A stretch of DNA of 64,000 nt from Ravibacter sp964562455 (GCA_964562455.1 CAZLTN010000002.1:62001-126000), one strand, 5' to 3'. Shown: positions 10,196 through 19,713, counted from the first letter of the stretch. Notes: generated by a model not told the origin, from the letters alone. Made by a program: numbers and translations.

Positions 10196-10245
10196 AAAAT
10201 TAAAATCAATGGTAGCCCGTCCCTGCCAGGGCCATATTTTTTTTG

Positions 10246-10440
10246 CATAACCACAGATGCAGCACATCGGAATCTGTGGATGAACATAGCTCGCCGAATG
10301 TCGGAGCCGTGCAGCGGCGGCACCTGTCCTGATGTATCGCAGGTGTCGTCCCTGCGGGACTCCGTCCGGCAGGATGCGTGTGGTCTACCACCGGTTACAC
10401 CGGCGGTTATGCGGGTGTCGTCCCTGCGGGACTCTTATCA
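10246..10440. repeat. Composite REP-like palindromic region
   Basis: An intergenic block built from several palindromes. An inverted repeat has arms CCACAGAT (10251-10258) and ATCTGTGG (10272-10279). Two near-identical copies of GGTGTCGTCCCTGCGGGACT follow (about 10343-10362 and 10415-10434), each holding the hairpin GTCCC-TGC-GGGAC. ACCGGTTACACCGG-type symmetry lies between them. This is the look of extragenic palindromic elements. It may stabilise or end the upstream mRNA. Confidence 0.65.
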
Positions 10441-10455
10441 TACAGATAATCTAAT

Positions 10456-11334
10456 ATGAACCGACATATGAAATCTTTATTAAAATTTTTCACTTCTGTT
10501 TTCCCGGCTATTGCCCTTATTTTCCTGCTGTCCAACAGCCTTTTAGCCCAGGAAATGCGCGTGATGAGCTACAATATCAGGTATAAAAATACCATCGACA
10601 GCATAAACGGATGGGAATACCGCAAAGAAAACGTAGCGGCGCTGATACGGTACCACCAGGCGGATGTAGTCGGCGTGCAGGAAGCCCAGCCCGACCAGAT
10701 GGCCGATCTCGAAAAGCTCCTTCCCGAATTCGCGTGGTATGGCGTACCCAGGGTAGAAGGCAAAAGCGGCGAATATACCGCTGTCTTTTACAGGAAAAAC
10801 CGTTTTACCCTCGAGGGATCGGGCACGTTCTGGATGTCAGAAACCCCTGACGTGAAGGAAAGTAAAAGCTGGGATGCTTTTTTTCCACGGACCGCCTCCT
10901 GGTGTAAGCTCAAAGACAAAACCACGAAAAAGACGTTTTTCTTCTTCAACACCCATCTGGACCATCGGGGTGAGGTCGCCAGGCAAAAAAGCGCCGAGGT
11001 GATCATTGCGCAGATCCGGCGGTATGCCGGGCAACAGGCTGTTATCGTAACCGGAGACTTCAATGCCACCCCGGAGTCGATCGCCTATCAGAATTTAACA
11101 AAGGAGGGTGTGTTGAAGGATGCCCTCGGACTTTCAGAAACGCCTCACTACGGGCCGGTGAAGACTTCGAGCGGATTTTTTGTAAGAAAAGAACCTCTCA
11201 GGGCAAAAATCGACTACATTTTTGTAAACGACAAAGTACGGGTTCTACAGCATGCCACCATCACCGACCAGCAGGAAGGCAGATATTATTCCGACCACCT
11301 GCCTGTTATTGCGGTTGTGGAAGTGAAAAAGTGA
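10456..11334 (+). CDS. Exported endonuclease/exonuclease/phosphatase-fold enzyme
   Basis: A 292-residue protein of the EEP superfamily (DNase I / sphingomyelinase / inositol phosphatase fold). The signal peptide ends at SNSLLAQ. The ordered motifs are VMSYNIRY, VVGVQEAQPDQ (metal-binding Glu), THLDHRG, VTGDFNATP, KIDYIFVN and the terminal YYSDHLPVIA, which together give the full set of catalytic residues. It probably hydrolyses a phosphodiester outside the cytoplasm. The substrate cannot be read from the sequence. An in-frame ATG at 10468 is an alternative start. It sits downstream of another phosphoesterase and SusCD, which suggests a phosphate-bearing substrate for the locus. Confidence 0.88.
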   Translation: MNRHMKSLLKFFTSVFPAIALIFLLSNSLLAQEMRVMSYNIRYKNTIDSINGWEYRKENVAALIRYHQADVVGVQEAQPDQMADLEKLLPEFAWYGVPRVEGKSGEYTAVFYRKNRFTLEGSGTFWMSETPDVKESKSWDAFFPRTASWCKLKDKTTKKTFFFFNTHLDHRGEVARQKSAEVIIAQIRRYAGQQAVIVTGDFNATPESIAYQNLTKEGVLKDALGLSETPHYGPVKTSSGFFVRKEPLRAKIDYIFVNDKVRVLQHATITDQQEGRYYSDHLPVIAVVEVKK

Positions 11335-11360
11335 AATAGCAGATTCCGGTAGTCAGTTCG

Positions 11361-11414
11361 GGGCCGCGCCGCGTATCCAAATAAGAAGGGTTTGCTGGTA
11401 GCGGCCCTTTTTTT
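11361..11414 (+). terminator. Possible intrinsic terminator after the EEP-fold gene
   Basis: The stem arms GGGCCGC (11361-11367) and GCGGCCC (11401-11407) are followed at once by seven T residues. The 33-base loop is long for a classical terminator, so strength is uncertain. Confidence 0.45.
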
Positions 11415-11435
11415 GAATATCCGGAATCTTTTTAA

Positions 11436-14400
11436 ATGAAATCTAACCTTTCCCTTACATATTTAGGCAGGCTGTTGGGCCTGCTTGCGCTTCTCCCGGC
11501 GTTTGTTCAATGCGCGAAGCAGACGTTCAGCAGGCACGACGGACAAAGCCAATACAAATCTTTCACACCTGACGGTACGCCGTTTATTGTAACCGACTCC
11601 CTCTGGAACGTCGACAGCCTCGGCAATCACAGGGCAATCGTGTCGGTCGCGAACGCACAGCACCGGGCGGTAGTAGCCAGGCTTCCATGGCGACGCCCCG
11701 ACCGACATCCCGCAACCAAAAGAATAGTCGTCGTCGATAACAAAACCGGCAGAAAGATCAGGAACGTGCATGTGCTGAAGCTTACTTCCGAACAAGGCGA
11801 AATAGCCTTCGAGCCCGCGACGCTGCCGGGAGATTATTCCATCTACTACCTGCCTTATAAATTCCGTGAAAAATGGGACGACGCCCGCTATGGCAAGCCA
11901 TGGAATGACTACCTCGACACCACCTCCTATGCCCTGGCGGATAAAGAGTGGGTAAAAAACGTGATCGCCCGTCAAAGCAGCCTGCCGGCGGCCCGTCTCC
12001 GCCGTTTCGAAAGCAGGACCGGGTTTGATTTCTTTACATCGATGGGGCTCATCGCTACCCAGGAAGAAGAAAGACTGCTCAGGGAAAAGCATCCCGGCAA
12101 GCCATTCATCCTTTTTCCTGAAGACAGGGCATTCCCTATCCGGCTGCCTGACAGGCTTCCCTGGAGATGGGTCGGAAACGGGGCTTCGGATCACTTTACG
12201 GGCTATGCCTCCCGGAACGAATATTATACCTGGCAAATCGGGCTCTGGGCGCCGTCGGAAGATATAGCCGATGTAAAAATACAATTCAGCGACTTCGCGA
12301 GGGGATCTTCCGTCATCCCCGCAGGTAGCTTTACGTGCTTCAACCAGGAAGGAATCAACTGGGACGGCACGCCCGCCACCTTCCGGGTAAACGTAAAAAA
12401 AGGGAATATCCAGGCTTTATGGTGTGGTGTCCATATCCCGCCGGGCGCGGTTCCCGGCAGGTATTCCGGCACAGCTACAGTGACAGCAAAGGGTCATACC
12501 CCGCAAAAGATACGCGTCGACATTCACATCGACGACCAGCATATCGCCGACAAGGGAGATAACGAGCTCTGGCGTCATTCCAGGCTGAGATGGCTCAACT
12601 CGACCATCGGGATAGACAGCCTTCCGGTACAACCATACAAACCGATGACGCTCTCCGGCAGCAGTATCAGCGCCGGCGATAAGCAGGTAAAGCTGGGAAA
12701 AAACGGGCTGGCGGCATCTATCGTTATAAACAACAGGGAAATACTCGCACAACCTGTGGACTTCCTGGTCAGTACCGATGGAAAAACCATTCCCTTCCGG
12801 GCTGAAAACCTGGAGATAGAAAAAACGGCCGATGGCCTCGTCAGCTGGAAATCGTCCTATAAGGAAGCCGGGATACAATTTATATGTAATGCCTGCATGG
12901 AGTTCGACGGTTATATGCGCTATCATATCAGGCTGGTTCCGGATGCGGACATCAACCTGGACGACGTCAGGCTCCTTTCCAGCTATACCAAGGGTGCATC
13001 CGGTTACTTTATGGGGTGCGGGCATAAAGGCGGCAAAACGCCCGCCTCGTATCAATGGGACTGGAAAGGCCCCTGGGACAGCTATTGGATCGGAGGCGAT
13101 CTAAGCGGATTGCATGTTGAATTCAGGGGAGGCAGCTACCACGGACCGCTTCTGAACGACTACAAGCCCAAAGCTCCTGCAGCATGGGCAAACGATGGGA
13201 AAGGAACGATAGCGTTAGAAAGGAACCCGGATCATACGGCCGGTCTCGCAGCGTCGTCCGGTCCCCGTACACTTTCCGGGAAAGACACGCTCGATTTCGA
13301 ATTCTCCTTTCTGATCACCCCGGTACAGCCTGTTGATTCCAGGAAGCATTTTTCGGAAAGGTATTTTCATGGCGATCATGATTCGTTTGCCAAAGCAGCG
13401 CAGGAAGAAGCCAACATCGCCAATCTTCATCACTCGGGTGTCCTGAACCCGATTATCAATTATCCGTTCCTCATAAAAGATCAACTGGTCAGGTATATCG
13501 AAGCTCAGCACACCGAAAACCGGAAGGTCAAGCTTTATTACACGATCAGGGAGCTAAGCAATTACACGGCTGAAATATTCGCGCTGAAAAGCCTGAATCA
13601 CGAAATCTTCGTAACAGGAGTCGGCTATGGCCTGCCCTGGCACATGGAGCACCTTATCGACGACTACAAGCCGGCCTGGTACACCGAGCTCCCTAACCAG
13701 ACCTCAGATGCGGCGCTGGTGCTGAACGGGTTCTCACGCTGGATCAACTACTACCTGGAAGGACTGCGCTGGATGTACGAGAACTATAAAATCGACGGTA
13801 TTTATATGGACGACGTATCTTTTGACCGGACTGTCATGAAAAGAATGCGGAAGATCTCGGCAAGGTACCGCCCGGGAGCCCTGGTAGACCTGCACTCCAA
13901 TACAGCCTACTCCATCGGCCCTATGAACCAGTATACCGATTTCTTTCCTTACGTCGACAGGCTCTGGTTCGGAGAATCGTTCAGGTATAATGAGATGTCG
14001 CCTGATGAATGGTTCGTTACCTTTTCAGGCATTCCTTTCGGCAAAATGAGCGAGATGCTGCAGGACGGCGGCAACCGCTACCTAGGCATGGTATACGGCG
14101 CTACCGCCCGGCACTCCTGGGCCGAGCATTCACCGGCTCCGGTATGGAAGCTATGGAAATCGTTTGGTATCGGCGACGCCAGGATGATCGGGTACTGGTC
14201 GGAAGACCGGGTAGTCGAAACCAACCATCCGAATGTAAAAGCAACCGCATATGTCAAAGGTAACCAGGTATTGATTTCGGTAGGGAATTTTGACAGCAGC
14301 GACGTTTCAGTCAGGCTTCTTATCGATTGGAAGAAACTGGGACTGAATGCTTCCGGCTACACGCTGGCTGCCCCGGAGATAGACAACTTCCAGGAGGCGC

Positions 14401-14480
14401 GATCTTTTTCACCTGCCGACGAAATCCCCGTAAAAGCAAAGCAAGGCTGGCTGCTTGTTTTGACCCCGGTTACGCACTAG
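11436..14480 (+). CDS. Large putative glycoside-hydrolase-like lipoprotein (GH123/DUF6067-like)
   Basis: A 1014-residue exported lipoprotein; the signal ends at PAFVQC. The N-terminal ~370 residues look like beta-sandwich material, and a second beta-rich part covers about 390-640. The C-terminal ~350 residues resemble a TIM-barrel glycosidase: IDGIYMDDVSFDR, a strand with paired acidic residues like a catalytic site; LVDLHSNT; WFGESF; and GYWSEDRVVETNHP. This fits the family of glycosidase-like proteins annotated as DUF6067/GH123-like in Bacteroidota, but I recognise that only by general pattern. It is last in the SusCD gene row, so it may process the same substrate. Moderately sure of the class, not of the activity. 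Confidence 0.6.
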   Translation: MKSNLSLTYLGRLLGLLALLPAFVQCAKQTFSRHDGQSQYKSFTPDGTPFIVTDSLWNVDSLGNHRAIVSVANAQHRAVVARLPWRRPDRHPATKRIVVVDNKTGRKIRNVHVLKLTSEQGEIAFEPATLPGDYSIYYLPYKFREKWDDARYGKPWNDYLDTTSYALADKEWVKNVIARQSSLPAARLRRFESRTGFDFFTSMGLIATQEEERLLREKHPGKPFILFPEDRAFPIRLPDRLPWRWVGNGASDHFTGYASRNEYYTWQIGLWAPSEDIADVKIQFSDFARGSSVIPAGSFTCFNQEGINWDGTPATFRVNVKKGNIQALWCGVHIPPGAVPGRYSGTATVTAKGHTPQKIRVDIHIDDQHIADKGDNELWRHSRLRWLNSTIGIDSLPVQPYKPMTLSGSSISAGDKQVKLGKNGLAASIVINNREILAQPVDFLVSTDGKTIPFRAENLEIEKTADGLVSWKSSYKEAGIQFICNACMEFDGYMRYHIRLVPDADINLDDVRLLSSYTKGASGYFMGCGHKGGKTPASYQWDWKGPWDSYWIGGDLSGLHVEFRGGSYHGPLLNDYKPKAPAAWANDGKGTIALERNPDHTAGLAASSGPRTLSGKDTLDFEFSFLITPVQPVDSRKHFSERYFHGDHDSFAKAAQEEANIANLHHSGVLNPIINYPFLIKDQLVRYIEAQHTENRKVKLYYTIRELSNYTAEIFALKSLNHEIFVTGVGYGLPWHMEHLIDDYKPAWYTELPNQTSDAALVLNGFSRWINYYLEGLRWMYENYKIDGIYMDDVSFDRTVMKRMRKISARYRPGALVDLHSNTAYSIGPMNQYTDFFPYVDRLWFGESFRYNEMSPDEWFVTFSGIPFGKMSEMLQDGGNRYLGMVYGATARHSWAEHSPAPVWKLWKSFGIGDARMIGYWSEDRVVETNHPNVKATAYVKGNQVLISVGNFDSSDVSVRLLIDWKKLGLNASGYTLAAPEIDNFQEARSFSPADEIPVKAKQGWLLVLTPVTH

Positions 14481-14574
14481 ACAGGAACCTGATACGGCTA
14501 TAAACTTTAACCCCGGGAAATATACGGTCCGGAATATTCTTAATATTTTGCAGGAAATATAAATAACGGTCGCA

Positions 14575-15753
14575 ATGCTCAGGTTATACGTTCTGCTGTT
14601 GGTGCTGGCATCTACCCCACTTCAGTTATGTGCTCAGAAAGACGTCTACAAGAAAATACAGACCCAGCTAATCATGGCGGAAGACAATTCCGTCATAGAG
14701 CTGGAGGAAGGTGTTTTCAGGCTGGAAGGCAGCCTCTCGATGGACGGCAAAAACAATATCACAATCAGGGGAAAAGGCACCGGTAAAACAGTGCTTGATT
14801 TTACAGGACAGAAATCAGGGGCGGAAGGTTTGCTGATCACCAACGGGAAAAATATCGCGCTCGACGGCTTCACTATTCACAACGCAAAAGGCGACTGCAT
14901 CAAAACGAAAGACGTGAACGGCATAACCTTCAGAAATCTGCAGGCAGGATGGACCGGAAAGCCGTCAGCCAAAAACGGTTCCTACGCCATTTATCCCGTA
15001 CAATGCGAAAACGTACTGATCGAAAAATGTGAAGCTTACGGCGCTTCCGACGCCGGTATTTATGTCGGGCAATCGAAATCTATTGTCGTCAGAAACAACA
15101 AAGCGTATCACAATGTAGCGGGCATCGAAATCGAAAACTCGCTGAACGCCGACGTATTTGACAACGAAGCAACCGAAAACACCGGGGGTATCCTGGTTTT
15201 TGACCTGCCCGACCTGGTTTTGAAAAAAGGCGGGAATGTGAGGGTATTCCGGAACAACATACATCACAACAATTACCCCAATTTCGCGCCCAAAGGCAAT
15301 ATCGTCGCCAAGGTCCCCCAGGGTACCGGCATACTGCTGCTCGCTGCTACCAACGTCGAGATTTTCGACAATACCATTACCGGCAACCAGTCTATCGGCG
15401 CAGGCGTAATCAGCTACTTCGTGACCGAAAACCCGATCAAAGACAGCGAATACGACCCCTACCCTTCGCAGATTCATATTCACAACAACCGGTTCAGCCG
15501 GCAGCATACAAAGCCTACCGGCAAAGGACGAATGGGCATGATGTTCCGGTTCAAGCTGAAATTCGGCAAAGATGTTCCTCATATACTGTGGGACGGCATT
15601 ACTAACGAAAAGGCGACGGAGCCGGTTGTCTGTGTACATGACAACCAGGAAAATTCGTTTGCCAACATGGATATCGGCAATAATTTCAAAAATATATCGA
15701 GAGATCCGGAAGCGGTGAATTGCGTGTTACCCCGGGTAGTTCCTGAACGATAA
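14575..15753 (+). CDS. Parallel beta-helix repeat protein (partner of SO2930-type cytochrome)
   Basis: A 392-residue exported protein with a signal peptide ending near LQLCAQ. Most of the chain consists of right-handed beta-helix coils: repeated N- and D-rich steps such as NNITIRGKGTGKTVLD, NVLIEKCEAYGASDAGIYVG and NADVFDNEATENTGGILV. The fold is shared by pectate-lyase-like and NosD-like proteins. No catalytic site was identified. Its stop codon overlaps the start of the diheme cytochrome gene (TAATG), so the two are translationally coupled. A conserved pairing of such a beta-helix protein with an SO2930-type cytochrome is known in Proteobacteria and Bacteroidota; the role of the pair is not established. 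Confidence 0.85.
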   Translation: MLRLYVLLLVLASTPLQLCAQKDVYKKIQTQLIMAEDNSVIELEEGVFRLEGSLSMDGKNNITIRGKGTGKTVLDFTGQKSGAEGLLITNGKNIALDGFTIHNAKGDCIKTKDVNGITFRNLQAGWTGKPSAKNGSYAIYPVQCENVLIEKCEAYGASDAGIYVGQSKSIVVRNNKAYHNVAGIEIENSLNADVFDNEATENTGGILVFDLPDLVLKKGGNVRVFRNNIHHNNYPNFAPKGNIVAKVPQGTGILLLAATNVEIFDNTITGNQSIGAGVISYFVTENPIKDSEYDPYPSQIHIHNNRFSRQHTKPTGKGRMGMMFRFKLKFGKDVPHILWDGITNEKATEPVVCVHDNQENSFANMDIGNNFKNISRDPEAVNCVLPRVVPER

Positions 15754-16793
15754 TGAAAACGATCGGCCTAATCGTACTGCTGGCAGGCGGCCTTATTCTT
15801 TCAGGTTCGTTTAAGCGCGCGCAGGCGCCAAAAGCCAGGCTTTCCGAATACGGCTTTTTTTCCGGTGTTTTAAGCGATCAGGTACCGGCTGAAGGCATTA
15901 TTCCCTACTCTCTCAACACGCCTTTGTTTAGTGACTATGCCGAGAAAAGCCGTTTCCTCGTCCTGCCTCCGGGTGCCCGGGCCAGATATAACCCTAAAGA
16001 GGTATTTGATTTCCCTGTCGGGACCACACTCATCAAGACCTTCTACTTTCCAAATGATTTCCGCAACCCTTCCAAAGGAAAGCAGTTGATCGAAACCAGG
16101 CTGCTGATACATGAGGCCTCAGGATGGAAAGCCCTGACCTACGTTTGGGACAAAGATCAAAAAGATGCCCACCTGGAAGTCGCCGGAGAAACAGTAGATG
16201 TGTCGTATACATACCTGGACGGCAAGAAATACAGGCATAAATTCCTGGTACCCAACCTTAACCAATGTAAGGGCTGCCATAGTTTCAACGAAAAGCTGCT
16301 GCCGATAGGCCCCTCAGCCAGGCAGCTCAACGGACCGTTTATTGGTTGGGCACAGCCGGCTTCCGAGCAGAACCAGTTACTCGCCTGGAAAGACCGTGGA
16401 ATCCTGGACGGGCTTCCGGACCTTCCGGATGTAGGTAAAGTCCCCGCCTGGCACGATCCCGGATCAGGAACTTTAAACGAGCGGGCACGGGCGTGGCTGG
16501 ACATCAACTGTGCACATTGTCACAGGCCCGAAGGGCCCGCCAACACCTCCGGCTTAAACCTCAGCATTCATAATGTCGATTCCACGCTTCTCGGGATCAA
16601 CAAAACTCCTGTAGCCGCAGGCCGCGGCTCAGGCGGCAGAAAATACGACATCACCAAAGGAAAGCCCGACGAATCTATTCTCTTATACCGCATGGAGTCA
16701 AAAGATCCGGGTGTGATGATGCCGGAGCTGGGCCGCACAGTAAGCCACCGGGAGGGGATTGAAGTGATCAAAGCCTGGATAAAGGCGTTATAG
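15753..16793 (+). CDS. SO2930-family diheme c-type cytochrome
   Basis: A 346-residue exported protein with two CxxCH heme-binding sites: CKGCH near residue 172 and CAHCH near residue 250. The stretch before the first heme (LSEYGFFSG, then YSLNTPLFSDYAEKSRF) is characteristic of the SO2930/HNE_0200 family. An N-terminal signal is present. It presumably carries electrons in the periplasm or on the envelope; the redox partner is unknown. The start overlaps the stop of the beta-helix gene by one base, so both are likely made together. Confidence 0.9.
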   Translation: MKTIGLIVLLAGGLILSGSFKRAQAPKARLSEYGFFSGVLSDQVPAEGIIPYSLNTPLFSDYAEKSRFLVLPPGARARYNPKEVFDFPVGTTLIKTFYFPNDFRNPSKGKQLIETRLLIHEASGWKALTYVWDKDQKDAHLEVAGETVDVSYTYLDGKKYRHKFLVPNLNQCKGCHSFNEKLLPIGPSARQLNGPFIGWAQPASEQNQLLAWKDRGILDGLPDLPDVGKVPAWHDPGSGTLNERARAWLDINCAHCHRPEGPANTSGLNLSIHNVDSTLLGINKTPVAAGRGSGGRKYDITKGKPDESILLYRMESKDPGVMMPELGRTVSHREGIEVIKAWIKAL

Positions 16794-16889
16794 ATTTCCC
16801 CCGGCTATAAAGAATTTCAAAGCCAGGCAACCCGAACATGCTATTCTACGTATCAGCGGTATATGTGTTCGTTTTTAACCTGGCTTGTT

Positions 16890-17723
16890 ATGAAAATCAA
16901 ACCACACTGGAAGTTTTTTACAGGAGCAGCCGCTTTTGTGCTTCTCCTCGCCGGATGCCGCGACGAAAACCCTGAGGTTCAGCCCGACATCAAACTTTTT
17001 GATACCACGCTCGGAAAAGTGCTTGCCGACGAGAATGGAATGACTTTGTACCTATTTGCCCGTGATGTGAGCGGGGATTCGAAATGTACAGGCGGATGTC
17101 TCAATAACTGGCCGGTCTTCTTAAAAGAAGGTACGCTTCTGACCGGCGACGGGCTTGATGCGTCGGATTTTGCTACCATAACGCGTAGTGACGGAACGAA
17201 ACAAACCACTTATAAAGGATGGCCGCTTTACTATTTCAATAACGACAAAGCCCCCGGAGAGGTGAAAGGTGAAAGCGTCAACAACATCTGGTTTGTTGCC
17301 AAACCTGACTATACCCTGATGATTGCCGCCGGGCAGCTGGTAGGCAATGACGGCAAATCCTATAAAAGCGACTACACCGAAGGAACCGGCGAAACGCAGT
17401 ATTTTGTCGATGGGAAGGGCCGCACGCTTTACACATTTCAGAATGACCGCAAGGAAAAAAACAATTTCACAAGAGAAGACTTTTCCAACGACGGCACCTG
17501 GCCGATTTATACTGTAGAAGTCGATGAGGTTCCTTCATCGCTGGATAAAAATCTTTTCAAGATAATTAATGTATATAGCCGTAAGCAGCTTACCTACAAA
17601 GGATGGCCGCTTTACTATTTCGGTGCTGATGGCGAAACTAAGGGATCCACAAAAGGCGTGAGCGTCCCTGTCGCCGGAAGATGGCCTGTTGCACAGAAAG
17701 AAATGCAGGAGGCTTCCCTGTAA
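16890..17723 (+). CDS. Lipoprotein with secreted repeats (COG4315 type, Yx(FWY)xxD motif)
   Basis: A 277-residue lipoprotein; the signal ends in FVLLLAGC. It holds repeated units of the family annotated as 'secreted repeat of unknown function': GMTLYLFARD...CTGGCLNNWP in the first, RTLYTFQNDR in the second, and the paired sentence TYKGWPLYYF twice (about residues 108 and 232). Function is unknown; proteins of this family often lie beside cytochromes and redox proteins, as here. I chose the ATG at 16890 rather than 16863 because it places the signal peptide at the very start. Confidence 0.85.
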   Translation: MKIKPHWKFFTGAAAFVLLLAGCRDENPEVQPDIKLFDTTLGKVLADENGMTLYLFARDVSGDSKCTGGCLNNWPVFLKEGTLLTGDGLDASDFATITRSDGTKQTTYKGWPLYYFNNDKAPGEVKGESVNNIWFVAKPDYTLMIAAGQLVGNDGKSYKSDYTEGTGETQYFVDGKGRTLYTFQNDRKEKNNFTREDFSNDGTWPIYTVEVDEVPSSLDKNLFKIINVYSRKQLTYKGWPLYYFGADGETKGSTKGVSVPVAGRWPVAQKEMQEASL

Positions 17724-17804
17724 AAACCCTGTTATCTCAAACATTAAAAGAGCTTAAAAGTACCCTGTACGACATACCCCTGATCACGCAATTTTTGCCC
17801 CGAT

Positions 17805-18371
17805 ATGTCAGCATACAACTCCGCCGTATTGTCTGAATTGCTGGAGGGCTGTTTGCAAAAAAACCGCCGTAGCCAGGAACGTCTTTACAAGATGTTCTAC
17901 GGGTATGCCATGTCCATATGCCTGCGATATGTTCAAAACAGAAACGAAGCTGCTGAAGTCCTGAACGATGGTTTCTTTAAAGTCTTTACCAAAATCGAGA
18001 CCTATGATACCAGCCGTCCGTTCAAAACCTGGCTATGCAGAATTATGGTCAATACCGCTTTGGACCACTACAGGCGAAACTCGCATCAACTTGATTTTGA
18101 ACCTGTTGAGGATAGGGATGTGCCTGTCGTGGAAACCGCGCTGACGGAATTGTCGTATGACGATATTATCGGGCTGATCGGCAAGCTGTCACCGGTTTAT
18201 CGGATCGTCTTCAGCATGGCAGTTATCGACGGATACAGCCATGAGGAAATTGCAGAAAAGCTGCAAATCAGTATCGGTACCTCCAAGTCAAACCTCTCAA
18301 GAGCCCGGGAAAAGTTGAGAATAATGTTATCAAGATTAAGCGCAGACGACTATGCAAGAATGGCCAGATGA
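17805..18371 (+). CDS. ECF RNA polymerase sigma factor
   Basis: A 188-residue sigma-70-family ECF factor. Region 2 is YKMFYGYAMSICLRYVQNR followed by NEAAEVLNDGFFKVF. A WLCRIMVNTALDHYRR stretch ends region 2. Region 4 is SPVYRIVFSMAVIDGYSHEE with the recognition helix around GTSKSNLSRAREKLR. Its last 20 bases overlap the start of the next gene, an anti-sigma-like membrane protein, so the two form a regulator pair. Unlike the first ECF factor in the window it has no SusC partner nearby, so its targets are unknown. Confidence 0.92.
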   Translation: MSAYNSAVLSELLEGCLQKNRRSQERLYKMFYGYAMSICLRYVQNRNEAAEVLNDGFFKVFTKIETYDTSRPFKTWLCRIMVNTALDHYRRNSHQLDFEPVEDRDVPVVETALTELSYDDIIGLIGKLSPVYRIVFSMAVIDGYSHEEIAEKLQISIGTSKSNLSRAREKLRIMLSRLSADDYARMAR

Positions 18372-19713
18372 CAAGCTGGATGCATTCTTCAGAAAGTTGT
18401 CTGAAGAACAGAATCCAGCTTTTGAACCCCGGAACTGGGAAAAACTACAGGACCGCCTGGATCAGGCAGACGGGAAGAAAGTGTTCTGGTGGCGAAAGCT
18501 GCTCCGGAAAGGATGGCTCCTCACGGCAGTTGCAATTCTTTTGCCGGGTACCCTCCTGTATCTGACGCTCTTCAGGGAGAAAGAATCTCTCTTTGGAAAG
18601 AAAGAATCTCATTTTCCGCAACGCCAGGCCTCGGTCGGGGCGCAAAAGATACAAGCAGATAGCCTGAAACCTGTCGGTCCTGCCATAGCGCAGACAGACG
18701 AAGAAAACCGGGTTGCATCTGAGGAACAAACACGGCTTTCCGTGTCGATGCGCACATCCGCCGGCTCGGCCCCGGGCGCATTCAAGAAATGGTCCCGTCA
18801 GGATAATAAGGCTGGCGGAGAGCCTGTTAAACCTGCTGTAAGGGGTACAAACAGGGCTGACGGGACCTATTTTACCCCCGGTATCGAACAACCGCGCAGT
18901 GAAATACAGACTGATAGCCTATCGTCGGGCAGCATCGGCACCGAAGAGACGAAAAGCCCGGAATCCATGGCTTCAAACCCCTTTCCGGGCCGTTCACTGG
19001 CTTTGCTTGACCCGTTATCGCCCAAGCTGTTTTTACCGGTTGAGCCTGTTATAGAAATAAAACCGGTTGAAACCGGGCATAAGGCAGAAGCACCCATTGC
19101 CCTGAAAAACCAGCGCCGGTGGGCAGTGCGGATTGGGGCAGGACCTGATTTCAGCGCAGTTAAATTGCCTGATTTTGCAACGCCGGTTCCGGCTGTAGCA
19201 GCCCATATCGACTACCGGGTTTTGAATCATTTCTGGATCCAGACCGGCTATGTCAGGAGCAACAAAAAATACAGTGCTCTTAACGGCGATTATACCTGGC
19301 CGGCGTATTGGACCCAGCCCGTTCTACCGGAAAGCATAGACGCAACCTGCAACATGGTCGAGATACCGCTCAATTTGAAATACATGTGGGGCACAAAGTC
19401 AAACGCTGCATGGTATGTAACAGCGGGTATTACCAATTACCAGATGCAGCGCGAAAAATATGAGTATAACTATGAACGCCCCGATCCGCAGATTCGTCGC
19501 TATCGCTGGGAGGGATCTACCGGCTGGTACTGGCTAAGCCACACCCAGGTTTCATTGGGATATGAAAGGAAGTTAAGCAACCGTCTGCGAATCGGGGTCG
19601 AACCTTTTATTAAGATTCCTACCCGGAAAGTGGGGTTTGGAAAAGTGAACCTCTATACGGCCGGGGCATGGCTGTATATTAGTTACGGGGCTCCTACTTT
19701 ACCGCTGAAATAG
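18352..19713 (+). CDS. Anti-sigma-like inner-membrane segment joined to a putative outer-membrane beta-barrel domain
   Basis: A 453-residue protein in three parts. Residues 1-50 are charged, soluble and begin with DDKLDAFFRKL, as in anti-sigma proteins of this phylum. One membrane segment follows (WLLTAVAILLPGTLLYLTLF, about 58-77). A long low-complexity Ser/Pro/Gly/Glu stretch covers about 80-240. The C-terminal ~210 residues look like an outer-membrane barrel: RWAVRIGAGPDFSAVK, alternating aromatic strands and a final LYISYGA. It overlaps the sigma gene by 20 bases, so it most likely controls that sigma factor and may span the periplasm. The layout is recurrent in Bacteroidota but its mechanism is unknown. 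Its 3' end overlaps the convergent lipoprotein gene by 20 bases. Confidence 0.75.
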   Translation: MQEWPDDKLDAFFRKLSEEQNPAFEPRNWEKLQDRLDQADGKKVFWWRKLLRKGWLLTAVAILLPGTLLYLTLFREKESLFGKKESHFPQRQASVGAQKIQADSLKPVGPAIAQTDEENRVASEEQTRLSVSMRTSAGSAPGAFKKWSRQDNKAGGEPVKPAVRGTNRADGTYFTPGIEQPRSEIQTDSLSSGSIGTEETKSPESMASNPFPGRSLALLDPLSPKLFLPVEPVIEIKPVETGHKAEAPIALKNQRRWAVRIGAGPDFSAVKLPDFATPVPAVAAHIDYRVLNHFWIQTGYVRSNKKYSALNGDYTWPAYWTQPVLPESIDATCNMVEIPLNLKYMWGTKSNAAWYVTAGITNYQMQREKYEYNYERPDPQIRRYRWEGSTGWYWLSHTQVSLGYERKLSNRLRIGVEPFIKIPTRKVGFGKVNLYTAGAWLYISYGAPTLPLK

